Of a DNA stretch of 64,000 nucleotides, positions 1-11,187 are shown piece after piece (the stretch's first letter is position 1; each line of letters starts with the position of its first letter). Below the pieces are notes generated by a model that was given only the letters and a program-made list of their open reading frames with translations, was not told where the DNA came from and made no database searches. This DNA is from Chytriomyces cf. hyalinus JEL632 (lineage: Eukaryota; Chytridiomycota; Chytridiomycetes; Chytridiales; Chytriomycetaceae), in assembly GCA_025435555.1 (NCBI GenBank), contig JAIWWG010000032.1:124001-188000 (forward strand), in the 5' to 3' direction. The translations under genes were made by a program, and so were the position numbers.

Positions 1-1007
<1,007 letters not shown>

Positions 1008-1074
1008 TTTCTTTCTTTTTTTCCAGCAAAACTTTATTTACTGGGCATTTTTATTTATAAATCTCGGTAAATAT

Positions 1075-1805
1075 ATGGACACTTCGTTTGTGCACGCACA
1101 GCTGAGCAACCGACTGGGCGTGGCGGATGAGGCTTGCGCCGAGTACATCTTCCAGCTGGCTGAAGATGAAAGCATGGACAGGGACGAGAAGCGGGCAATT
1201 CTAGTCGAGTTTCTTGCGGCGGCATTGGACAATGCATGCAACGAAGCCGAGGTGGATGCAGTCGTGGTCGAGATTCTCGATGGAATGGAGAAAGAGAAGG
1301 AAAAGGAGGTGTTAAAGGTGGCGGAGGCGGAGAAGGATAGACAACGGGCGAAAGAGTTGGAAGAGTTGGAGAAGGAGAAGAACTCTGCTGCCGCTGATCC
1401 ATCCGACACGCAACAATAATCAACCAAAAAAATTCTCACGAAGGAGGAAAGAAAGGCTCGTGTAGCGGCTTCTTCGACAATACGGATATGAGGTGGACGA
1501 ATGCATTGAGAACGAGAATGGCGAGGTTGAGTTTCTCTATTCCGGATCATCTACAGCATCTGCTCCAGCGGCAGCGATGGCGAACACAAATGTGCAGCGA
1601 GTCAAGGAAGCTGAAGCGCAGAAGAAAGCGGGCATGCAGAAGGCCCATGCAGAGAAGGTACCTCCTTTCCCGCCGCCATTAAGGGTCTTGTCTACCTCAG
1701 GTCCAGAGAGATAGCGATGCCCGCGCAAAGCATCGAAAAAAAGAATGCCAAAACTCAAAAGCAGGAGAAACGCCGAATGTGATCCATAGCACACTATTTA
1801 TTTAA
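1075..1805 (+). CDS. CCDC43-like coiled-coil protein, reading frame ambiguous
   Basis: The first block (1075-1419) encodes MDTSFVHAQLSNRLGVADE followed by a charged coiled coil, like metazoan CCDC43, a small protein of unclear function. Later blocks also look like this family: TKEERKARVA near 1440-1467, LLRQYGYEVDECIENENGE near 1469-1530, and NVQRVKEAEAQKKAGMQ before a donor at 1658. Read without splicing these blocks lie in different frames, with a TAA at 1417-1419 and a shift near 1468. An intron from 1318 to 1465 (GTGGCG...GTGTAG) removes both problems and gives an open three-exon gene: 1075-1317, 1466-1657 and 1701-1805. That model discards the TKEERKARVA block, which resembles the family. 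In exon 3 a seven-A run (1736-1742) separates QRDSDARAKHRKK from a KTQKQEKRRM tail in the next frame. It is therefore either intact with an odd middle, or decayed, or miscalled at homopolymers. Confidence 0.55.
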
Positions 1806-1870
1806 AATGCTCAGTAAAACTATACTCCGCACATGCACACCCATCGAAAACTCTTTCTTGCGTGCGTGTT

Positions 1871-3237
1871 TCAGCCTTTGTTCATTCTGTTACCCCATCC
1901 TTTCGGGTTGGCATCCTTGAATTCGTCCATCGCCCGTGCCTTCAAGGTCTCGATATCATCAGCCTCGTCGTTATCGTCAGCTACCACCTTTTCGGGCATT
2001 TTCCTGTTCGTATTCATAAGTTTCGATCATTGCTGTTTTCATGCGAAACGGTCTCACCCTCCACCGCTAATGATTGCTCCCTGCTTCATTTGATTCTCCA
2101 AGAATTCATCAATCGTCATGCTAGGCAAGTTGTGCCCGGGACGGAAAACGCCCTTCTGAAACGCTTCGCGCTTATTTGTAATGATGAACGGCTGCCTGGG
2201 CTGAGACATAAAAAAGACACATTAGTCCTCGTCCAAACGACGAGCGGATTTTCCCACCTTGCCGTCCTTGGACAAGAGTGAATCAGGCTTCAGTTTCAAC
2301 GCACTCAAATCGTCGACTCTACTCGCTGCCAGTGCTTCAGCGGCAGCTGCTGCGGATCGACCCCCTCCACTTGTCGACGACGAAGAAGTACCAATACGCA
2401 GGGAATCCATCTTCGCAATTTGCTCCAACATATCGATTTCATCCCTCGCAACGCGTATCTCGTCCACACATTTCATGACACACAGTTCAAGCGTGGTGAG
2501 CATGACTTCGCGATACTGCTCCGAATCTCTCAAGTCAAAATCATCCTCATCGTTCACAGTCGAGTTTCTCGAGTCTGAGTTGCTCGATTTCGTTGCAGCG
2601 TCTTTGCGTGCTTGGTCGACGGCTTGTTGGAGAGATTCGAGACGCAGTTTAAGCGCTTTTTCACGCTTGAAGCGCTCGATTTTGGCGCCGCGGTTTGTTG
2701 CGGCATCCCTCGAAGCAGACCACACAGCAGGGTCTGAGGACATGTATGGCTTTGCGTTTGCGGGTAATGCGTCATGTGTGTCGAGAGTCAGAAGGAACGT
2801 GTCGAGATGCTTGAGCGCAGTTTGCAGGGTTTGAATTCGGAATTCGTGAGTGGATGCAGTGGAGGAGTGATTGTTGTTGTTGGCCTGGTTCGATGACACA
2901 GTTGTCGATGAACTGCCAGTCAGCTTTAGAGTCAGGATGCCTTGGTAGTAGTCCGTCAGAAGGAAGCGCAGGTCGAGAGAGTTCATGTCGTCCACGAATT
3001 CATTGTCTGACAGAATTCCGAGCTGGCGGATCATGACAGCGCACTGTTCCAGATGCGAAATGCAGTTGCGCAATTGTGTCTGTGTTTGGCGTGTTATTCA
3101 CACTTACAACATACCGAGGAGGACGGGCATACCTGAAACTCTGCACATGAACATGAAAGCTCACTTGCTTCGATGTTGTTGAACTGACGCTGCGCAGATT
3201 CAAACAGGGATGAGAGTGAAGTGTCCTCGTTGCTCAT
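1871..3237 (-). CDS. TAP42: TAP42/IGBP1 (alpha4) family regulator of PP2A-type phosphatases
   Basis: Binds catalytic subunits of PP2A, PP4 and PP6 downstream of TOR. Five exons, all GT-AG: 3165-3237, 3133-3140, 2258-3079, 2058-2200 and 1871-2003. The second exon is only 8 nt; it joins IEA to QTQLRNCISHLEQ and restores the frame. Family blocks include CAVMIRQLGILSDNEF, AKIERFKREKALKLRLESL, DSEQYREVMLTTLELCVMK and DEIRVARDEIDMLEQI. After the 57-nt intron at 2201-2257 (CTAAT branch site visible) come RQPFIITNKREAFQKGVF and LPSMTIDEFLENQM, the conserved C-terminal signature, and then NPKGWGNRMNKG at the end. The N-terminal two thirds should form the TPR-like helical phosphatase-binding domain. 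Start at 3237 (MSNEDTSLSSLFESAQ). High confidence in family and exon model; the microexon needs cDNA proof. Confidence 0.92.
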
Positions 3238-3429
3238 TTTCTTATTTAATAAATACTTACAGTTTATTAATAATATTTACCGACAGTTCCTGTGCATCGG
3301 TTCCTGCAAGCGATTGCATCGAACCTTTCAAGGTTAGTTCTCCTGTCTTTCATCCTTGGCTGAACTTCAGCGTGTCAACCACATTTCATTGACGCGCTGA
3401 AGTAAGTGACCCAAGCTATACATCTCAAA

Positions 3430-4300
3430 CTTCATTCTCATTCTTCAAAAACAGACGCTGCACACAATAACTACCAACACAGTAAAAATAAACAAGTCAA
3501 AAAGGCCGCAAAATGTGTGAAACATGTGCACGGATACGGGTGATCGATCGCCAGGATCCACAGCTGTTTTTCCGGTGATGTGTGGAATTCTACCAAAAAA
3601 GGACAACGAGGCGGTAAATTGATGACGAGCAACAATGGGATACATTCTTGCGTTATGGAATTCGGCATCCTTTGACTCGAGTTCCACCGCTGATCGGCTC
3701 ATCTCAAACGCGAAAACATTAGGAAACGCAGTAGCATACCTAAAAAAACATCACGTAACTTACCAGATCCTTTCCCATCATCACTGCAAAATAACTGCCC
3801 AAATGGAAGAAAGCAGACCCCGAGATTATACTTGTGGTAGAATACACAGACATTCGAGAAGGCCCGGTAGCAAAGGAAATTAGAACGAGTGCCCAGCAGC
3901 AGCAACTAATCTGCCCAAACATGCAGAGGTAGTAAAAAAAACTGGTACGTATGTGGGTGCGAGTCAAACCTGTGGATTTCACGCGTGCCTAAACAAATGA
4001 ACTATACTCCACTGTTTTACAGGATGTTGCAATTGAAAACGCGATTCTGAGAGGTTGACTCTCGTCCAGCACGAGGAAGCTGCTGATGATATCAACTGCA
4101 GAACAACTCAACAACACGGTGCAAAGGAGAAGGTTCTTTTGCTTCAAGATTGGGCTGATATCTCGTCGGTTCAGACACATGATCAACGCGTTAATTGCAA
4201 CCAGCATGAGGATAGTCAGCACACCGAGCAGGACTCAAAGTGGGACAGCAGCTTGGCCAGAATTGGCGATAGTTTCGTCGTCCGCTGTTCAGGTTAAATT
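3430..4300 (-). pseudogene. Seven-helix membrane protein family, copy 1, pseudogene
   Basis: First of a tandem set with copies at 4488-5383 and 5682-6563. Family blocks survive but are broken. KLLSHFES is followed by a one-base loss before LTILMLVAINALIMCLN (near 4220-4235). The invariant Trp of the FSWVRTREIL motif is replaced by TAG near 3990, giving SSFV-stop-ARVKS. The C-terminal half (ARMYPIVARHQFTASLSFF, 3470-3702) ends with a deletion that fuses IVCSV to the final LFLKNE-type tail out of frame. Together these lesions leave no continuous protein, although sequence identity to the intact copy is still high, which suggests recent decay. An alternative of sequencing error is unlikely because substitution, indel and deletion all occur. 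Confidence 0.7.
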
Positions 4301-4487
4301 CTTGCCGACGCGTCCATTGTCACCTGCGAGTTTTTTTTGTTTTTTTTGTTTGTGCTTTTTTTTTTTTTTTTGAGATTTGTGTTTTTTTTTTGACCCAGTT
4401 TATTTATTCCCAAACGAAGCACCGTTTGTATTCAAAGCGTTTAACTAATCGCGTTCCACATATTACGGGTAATTTCAAGGTTGCTCC

Positions 4488-5383
4488 TCAAATGTAATCT
4501 TCATTCTTCAAAAACAAAAGCTTCACTTTCATCCTCACGAGGCAAACAATCACAACAAAGATTGAAAAATGAAAAAGGGCACGGAGTCCGTAAACGATGC
4601 GCATGGACGCAAGAGATATGTCGCTCACTTCTACAGATGCAGCACCTGCATAACTGGCACCCGCGCAAAAGAAGGCCAGAGAGGCAACAAATTGATGACT
4701 CGCTACCACGGGATACGATTTGGAGACACCAAATTCAGAGCATTTTGACTCGAGTTGTGTGGCTACTCCGTCCATCTGATTGGTGGGGATGGAAATAAGT
4801 GCTTTATAACTCAACGGGGAACACGTACCAAATACTTCCCCATCAAAATCGCAAAATACGTGTCTAAGGCAATGGACAACATTCCAGAACCGCCATCAGT
4901 CGCGTAAATGAGCATTGTCCGTGATTCTCCAGTTGCAAATGCAACAACAAAGACAGGTGCAAAACACCCAATTTGCACCACCAGACAAAAGTAGTAAAAG
5001 AACGCGTACATGCGTGGATGTGACTCGAGTTTGAGAATGGAGCGCGTGCGAACCCACGAAAACGAAATGTACGCGGTTTTTCCAATTGCGCCGGCAGCTG
5101 CAACGGCGATGACGATTGGAAAAGAGTCTGTTTTTGCGCAGAAGCTGTCGAGAACAACAACTGTGACGTTGCTGAGAATTATGGCAGAAAGGAGGAGGTT
5201 CTTCTGGCCAAGCAGCGCCCTACAGTCGCCTTGGTTCAGACACAGGATCAACGCGTTCATTGCTACCAGCATGAGCAGGGCAAATACGCCGAGTAGGACC
5301 TCAAAGCGAGATAGAAGCTGGGCCAAATTGCTGACTTCTTCATCATCTTCCGATGTGGTGGAGTTGATCGCGCCCAAATTCAT
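4488..5383 (-). CDS. Orphan seven-helix membrane protein, copy 2 (intact)
   Basis: Not recognised as a named family. Two exons, 4829-5383 and 4488-4775, joined by a 53-nt phase-0 intron. Hydrophobic segments in order are LLGVFALLMLVAMNALIL, LLLSAIILSNVTVVVLD, IVIAVAAAGAIGKTAYISF, FFYYFCLVVQIGCFAPVF, SIALDTYFAILMGKYL, VVASHQFVASLAFFCAGASY and LRALFHFSIFVVIVCLV. That makes seven likely helices after a short hydrophilic N-terminus, with a basic end (RMKVKLLFLKNED). Signature motifs shared by all copies are QKNLLLSA between helices 1 and 2, FSWVRTRSILKLESH after helix 3, and YPVVASHQF before helix 6. The ATG at 5383 is preferred over 5473 because it gives an N-terminus like those of copies 3 and 4. 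The topology resembles a GPCR but no class motif is seen, so function is unknown. Confidence 0.75.
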
Positions 5384-5681
5384 GTAGGGGGTCGAGTAAA
5401 TCCACAAACGAAAAGTACAGATTTTCAGTTCATTACCTTGTATAAAGGGGTAAAACTTATGTAAATCCATCATTTATAACGAAGCGTGCAAGGTTTCTCC
5501 TATCGTATCTCTGGTATCTTGTGATTCGGAGAGGAGGAGAGTGGAAAGCAGGTTCGAGCGAGCCAACATATCGAAATGACCCACGTTCTGCAAAACGCGT
5601 ATCTTGTTCTATGCAACAAGTCCAAAGATGGGATAAATACGGAGTGTGCTGCCTCCACAGACAAGTGTGTTGATAGTGTAC

Positions 5682-6563
5682 TCATTTTTCCCCCTTCAAA
5701 AAGAGAAGCTTCAGTTTCATGCGCACGCAGCAAACCAACGCAGCGAACAGGCTGAACTGAAACACGTCTTGAAGACTATAAACTATACGCATGGACGCAA
5801 GCGACTGATCGTGCAAATGTACCGAGGCTCTTACAGCATGGCTCACAGCCACTACTACAAATGCAAAAGAGGCGGCCAGCTGGTGACTGGCAACAATAGA
5901 GTAGAATTGCGCACTTCGATGTTGATCCTGGGATTTGGAACTGAGCTGGATGCTCGCGCGGTTCACCTGTCAAGAGTAAATCAGTCACCGTAAGCCACGA
6001 ACACTCACCAAATATTTTCCCATCATCACCGCAAAATGAGAATCTAATAAAAACACGAAGGCCCCGGTACCGCCGTCAACAAAGTAAATCAACAAGGCTC
6101 GAGAAGGTCCCGTCGCAAAGGATTCTGCAAAACGGGTGCCAAACAACTAATCTGCACAACCACACAGAAATAGTAAAATAACTGGCACGTGCATGAGTGT
6201 GACTGGAGCTTGAGGATTTCACGCGTGCGGACCCAGGAATATGAAATGAAAGAAACTTTTGAACTTGCATATGTCACAGCGATGGCAATGTCGATTGCGT
6301 GACTCTGTTCCAGAACAGCGACGCTGTTGAGAGTGACTGCAGCAAAGTTACTAAACAACGTGGCACACAGGATGAGGTTCTTTTGGCCAAAGAGTGGGAC
6401 GAAATTTCCCCGATTCAGCCATACTATGATCGCGTTCAATGAGCATGAGTAAAGTCAGCACACCGAGCAGGATGTCGAAGTGCGACAACAGCTCGGCCAG
6501 ATCTTCAATGGTCTCAGTTTCCGTTGGCACGGGGCAAGCAATGTTAGCTGTTGGATTGTGCAT
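5682..6563 (-). pseudogene. Seven-helix membrane protein family, copy 3, pseudogene
   Basis: Begins MHNPTANIACPVPTETET and continues DLAELLSHFDILLGVLTLLM like its intact neighbour. A loss of about five bases near 6440 (LMLI to NAIIVWLNRGNF) throws it out of frame. A second one-base loss near 6128 separates LAPVLQN from SFATGPSRALLIYFVDGG. The final exon (5682-5970: FYSIVASHQLAASFAFVVV... FLKGEK) is intact and preceded by a normal acceptor, so the intron position matches copies 2 and 4. The conserved SYSWVRTREILKLQSH motif is present. I infer a recently inactivated duplicate; only a corrected read set could restore it to a functional gene. Confidence 0.7.
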
Positions 6564-6660
6564 GCTGATGGTTTTATTGTTGAAATGTCATCAATAATTT
6601 GCCGGAATCATTGTCGGTTTCCTGCAAAGCGATACAAGCACTGAAGACAACAGATTGATC

Positions 6661-7206
6661 ATGAGGAGCGTTATTGCACTCTTGACTGTGACACTTCACG
6701 GAATCTCTTACGAAATGGTGAAAAACTCGGATAAATCCTTTCAAAGGGAAAAGGAGGGAAACTGGCAGAGTTTCTGAATCGAAGGCCGTATGTGCGGTTT
6801 CTGCTTCCTGGGGTGCGTTGAAGGAAGGGCATCCGAAACTGGGTGGCAAGCAGAAAAAGCCTGTATTCGAGTCTGACTTGACCATCATCAAAACGACCGA
6901 ACCAGGCTCTCGGCAAGTAGCAATCGCGATGAAGAACATACCGAGGCAAACGTTGCGGGGGAAACCCAGATCCCGCTCAGCAACAGATTTAATTTATCGT
7001 GGGTAGTCGATAATGGCGAACTCAGAGACGTGGACCCTGGGGGGCGTGTTGAAGGTGGGTCGTCGTTGGTCGTTGAAGAAACGATCCCGGGTCGCCGTTT
7101 CTTAGATGCAAAACATTTTGTGACGGATATGGCAAACTCGATTCAAATTGGTATACTGCCGACTCATGCTGAGTTGAATGATGATGATAAGGTGGATGTA
7201 CAATGA
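6661..7206 (+). other. Possible small plus-strand gene, exons unresolved
   Basis: Two stretches here read like coding sequence but I cannot join them with confidence. From 6661 there is a hydrophobic start, MRSVIALLTVTLHGISYEM, followed by a GT donor. Further on, 6820-7005 encodes a basic stretch (KLGGKQKKPVFESDLTIIK). From about 7012 the sequence VDNGELRDVDPGGRVEGG runs to GRRFLDAKHFVTDMANS and stops at 7204-7206. No family is recognised. The block lies between a pseudogene copy and the 3' end of the receptor gene and may itself be decayed. Confidence 0.25.
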
Positions 7207-7325
7207 AATATATGCTATTGCTGGCTTTATTCTACGCGTTTCTATGGTTTAACTGCACGATTCTGAAAATGTAAGCAGTGGAATAGTAAGCTGGTATGCA
7301 AGTGTCGTGTGTTTGGGTGATATTC

Positions 7326-10300
7326 TCATTCCAAAGTACTCGGTCCACCTGGCGCAGAAGGATGCCGTGAAAGAGCTCTGAAGGACAACGCCCCAATATC
7401 ATCCTTCTGGTTCAAGCTCCTCTGAGACTGAGTTGTTTTCGTTGTGGCAATCGCAAACGCCTGAATATTTGAAGTGATGGAATTTCTGGCCTGCCGCGAA
7501 GATGCGGCATGAGAGCCAGATCCTTGCGTCTTTTTGGATTGTTTTCCGGAAAATTGGGAGCCAGTTTTTTTGGAGATGATGTCTTGGATGACTTCCTTGT
7601 GCTGTGTTTTCCATGAAGTAAAACTGGTGAATATTCGTCCAACACACAAAACTCAAAATCGAACCTTGAAATAGTTTTTCTGCGTCCACCGCATCATGTG
7701 CAGAACGAGCGGTAAAAAAATGACAATACCAATCTCAGCCATCAGCAAGTCCGACACGCCAAAATGATCAGTGTACTGCCGGAACGCAATCATGGCAAGG
7801 ATTCCCAAACTGACTTCACGATTCAAATACGCTTCCAGCGTGTTGTTGTACGGTTGCCAGTAGATTCTTGTGGCGCAGGTGAAGATCAAGACTACAATGT
7901 AGACATCCAACTGCAGTGTCACTGATGCAAAGAGTTGAGTTGTCGTTGCTGCAAAGAAAACAAAGCGATCAGGAATGTACCGTCTGTAGGTGCCAACAGC
8001 GCAAACATTGTCGATATTAGTCCCTTTTCGATAATCGTAATGGGCATCATATAATAAAACTCGGGTTTATACGCGTGGTAGAGACATTGGAAGAGACTCT
8101 GAATTTGAGAGACATCTCCATGTTCATACGTGACCCAATTGGCACGCTTAATCTTGACAAGCAGAAGCGTGATTCCCAGCGGGAAGAGGATCATCATCAG
8201 TACGAGGACGATGATTGCAACGGCTGCTGCGCCTGAATGTTCGAGGCTGAAGCAGACAATGTGAGGCGCCCCGCGAAGAACGGATTGACCCTTGAACGGC
8301 ATGCATTGCAGTCTGGTTGAAAATGGAATCAGTGTATGTTGATATGTCCCCCAAATATACAAACAGCAACAGGCTCGCGTCAATCAGAGGCATAACAACA
8401 AACGTCAAAACAATCAAAATTGCGCGAAAACAAATCAGTTTGATGGATTGATTCTTCATGTAGTAAGGCATGAACATGTGGATATTTCCCCCGTTTTTGT
8501 GAAGTCTCATTTCGATGAACGACAACAGAAAATAAATGATGACAATGTCAAACAGCATCAGCACTATCAGTTATATAAAAGTAAATTTAAGTCAAACAGA
8601 TACAAAAAGCACCTGCGCTATTCCACGTACCTGGCATAAAGTAGCGCAATAGAAGTTTGCCCATCCCACCCAAAGGCAAAGGGCAATCCGTCACAAGTAA
8701 ATCAACATGAAGCGCTGTAGCCGCCAAAAAAGTGCTAAGACCCGGATTGGATAGAATTCCATTTACTTGCGGCTCAAAAATGTAAAGCGTGACTTGGAAA
8801 TAGAAAAACAGGATTTCGACGGTGGGCGCTTCATCAAAAGGAAGACACAGCAGTCCGATCGTGCAAATGAAGGATATTATAATAATCATATAGAAGCTTG
8901 TTCCCACTCCGCGGCTGCAATTTTTACATTCGCCGTGGAACATGTAGTAATTCTCCTTGATACAGTCTGTGCACAGGGGACCTGTGAAGCCTTTCGCGCA
9001 GCCCTCGAATTCACAAAACCCGGTCGGACAACATGCTTCAGGATGTGGACAGTGGTAAACTTCTGGAATGGTTGCATTTGTCTCAAACTTGTTGCGCAGC
9101 CACTTTCCTTTGCTCACTTCGACAGCTTCACCCCCTGGACATTCCAGATCCTCTGGACATCGCTATTATTTATGGAAGTGTGAGCTGAAAAAAGTCCAAT
9201 ATATCGATCATGTCCAGCATACCGGACAAATGTGAGTGTTGCCCTCCACCCAATTGTAGGTACCTTGGGGACAGCGAATACAGTTGTATACTTCCCCAAC
9301 CAAATATCGTCCGTATCCGACAGGGCACTGAACTAAATGGAAGGAGTAGGAGTGAATCAGAATCACGAATGAGATCGACGGACACTGAATCAGAATATAC
9401 AAACCAACAGACTTGAAAGCAAGAGGAACTTGGTCTGCTGGAATACCACCCGGCCAAGTGAAACTGATGTTGTGAAACAGAGTAAAATTTTGGCTTGAAG
9501 ATCCAACAATGGGTGATATTTTCCCAATGTTGACCCAAGCCCCATGTTGGTAGATTGTGGCAAAGTTGGGGAGTGGGTACATGTCCCCGTTTTCGTCAAA
9601 CTGAATGTGGCCAGAGACGCCTTCGAATTCTTGCTTGCGCATGGCCGCATACAGCTCGTCACCGTGTATGTCTTGTCTATTCAAGATCAGCGAATTTATG
9701 CCATGGGCAATTGTGTACACGGCATCGATGTAGTTAAGCCCGGATAAGTTGCTGGGATTCATTGGAACAGACCGGTCCAGGAGCCCGTGGTCCGCATACC
9801 CGTGCTCCCGCAGATACGTGTCATTGTTGTAAATGTCGCACAGTTGCTGCCGATGACTCTCCTTGTGCATGACAGCTTCCTCGGCGAAGCAAAGATGCCC
9901 GCTTTTATCTTCGTTTGTTATGTACGGCGATTGAATAAAATTGCTACCGGCGCTTCCACCCAAGACCCACACATACGGCGCTGTAAGCATTCCAAGGGAT
10001 TTTGCGGATTTTGTGAGAATCTGCATGTCCGGGCTGTCGTTATCGTAGACGTTGGTGACGATGATGGTTGCGCTGGATTCTTGAATCTGGCGCAGTTCTG
10101 AAACAAAGTCGGGCTTCCCAGACTGAATAATAATGTTCACTGCGACTGTGATTCCGAGTTCAAATAACGATGAATAGAAAAAGTCGCCGATTGGGAAAAA
10201 GTTGGATGTGATGACGGCAACTTGTTTCCATTTGAATTCTTTCAGGAACGAAATCATGATCGAAGACTCCGAGTTTGCATTTGCGATTGTGCGCATGAAC

Positions 10301-11045
10301 AACGGGTACGCCTTTTTGTTGCTCAAGACTGGGTTTCCCGCTGAGCCGCTGATGAGGGGAACGCCAAACGCGGACGCCATCTGTAAAATCAGATAGTATA
10401 AAAGTAAGTTCCTTAACTGCTACACTTAAAGAATATCAGTACCGGAGTTATCACGGTCGCTGGACCACTGCATTCTGGCCCAACAATCGCAACTACATTT
10501 GGATTTTGGAGCAGGGTAAACAGACTCTTTGACGCCACAAGCTGCGAGCAATTGGACGGCAAGTACATGTTCCGGAGGGTGGTGTTGGGCAGCACTTGAT
10601 TGTCCGTGTTGAGCAAGTCCACGGCCAGAAGCGCCGGTAGCAGAAAATCTGTCCATCCCGGTCCACCGCCAAAGAAAATCAAACTTCCAATGTCGATGAT
10701 GGTCGGAATAATATAGACTGGCGTGGTAAGCATCAGATCGGTGCTCATGTCAGCAGTAACTGTCAATTGCTGGTTGCCAGCAAAGACGAGCAAATCATTG
10801 CCAATCGCAAAGTCGGAAAACGTGGCGCGGCCCTTGATGCAAGGAGCACGAAAAAAGACGCGGAAATCTGCGGTGCTTGTTATTAGAAACTCTCCTTCGT
10901 ACGACGCGTTGGAGACGGAAACTGTCAACCCCGACAGTATTTGCTCGTTGGCCAAGACGCTCGTTGGAGGCGGCACTGCCCAGGACAGCAACTGAGACAA
11001 TACAGCAGGAGCCAGGACGGCGAAGTGGAGGAGGAGCAGAAGCAT
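7326..11045 (-). CDS. Composite receptor: ANF/periplasmic-binding-like ectodomain, Cys-rich stalk, multi-pass membrane C-terminus
   Basis: Eight exons: 10443-11045, 9405-10380, 9223-9332, 8631-9162, 8365-8563, 7981-8312, 7665-7948 and 7326-7601. Each junction is GT-AG and frame-preserving; the intron at 7949-7980 is only 32 nt. The start at 11045 opens a signal peptide (MLLLLLHFAVLAPAVLSQ). Exons 1-2 (about 520 residues) form a type I periplasmic-binding/ANF receptor fold: NPNVVAIVGPECSGPATVIT, SAFGVPLISGSAGNP, FLKEFKWKQVAVITSN, FDENGDMYPLPNF. Exons 3-4 give a cysteine-rich region of GCC2/ephrin-receptor type (CPVGYGRYLVG, CPQGTYNW, CPGGEAVEVSKGKW, TGPLCTDCIKENYY). Then follow roughly eight to ten hydrophobic helices (FYMIIIISFICTIGLLCL, LFDIVIIYFLLSFI, AIIVLVLMMILFPLGITLL, IGIVIFLPLVLHM) and a Ser/Lys/Gln-rich cytosolic tail. 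The ectodomain resembles class C GPCRs, but the membrane part does not show a class C 7TM signature. Ligand unknown. Confidence 0.85.
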
Positions 11046-11187
11046 TCGTTCAGTTTCGCGAATGTAAATCACCGAGAGTAACCCATAAATTTATGAGTCT
11101 ATAACCACGCTTAAAATGCTACAGTCATAATAATCGGACAGGAACGTTGTAAATTGGCACCCATAGTTTTTTAAATTCTTGTTCAAA

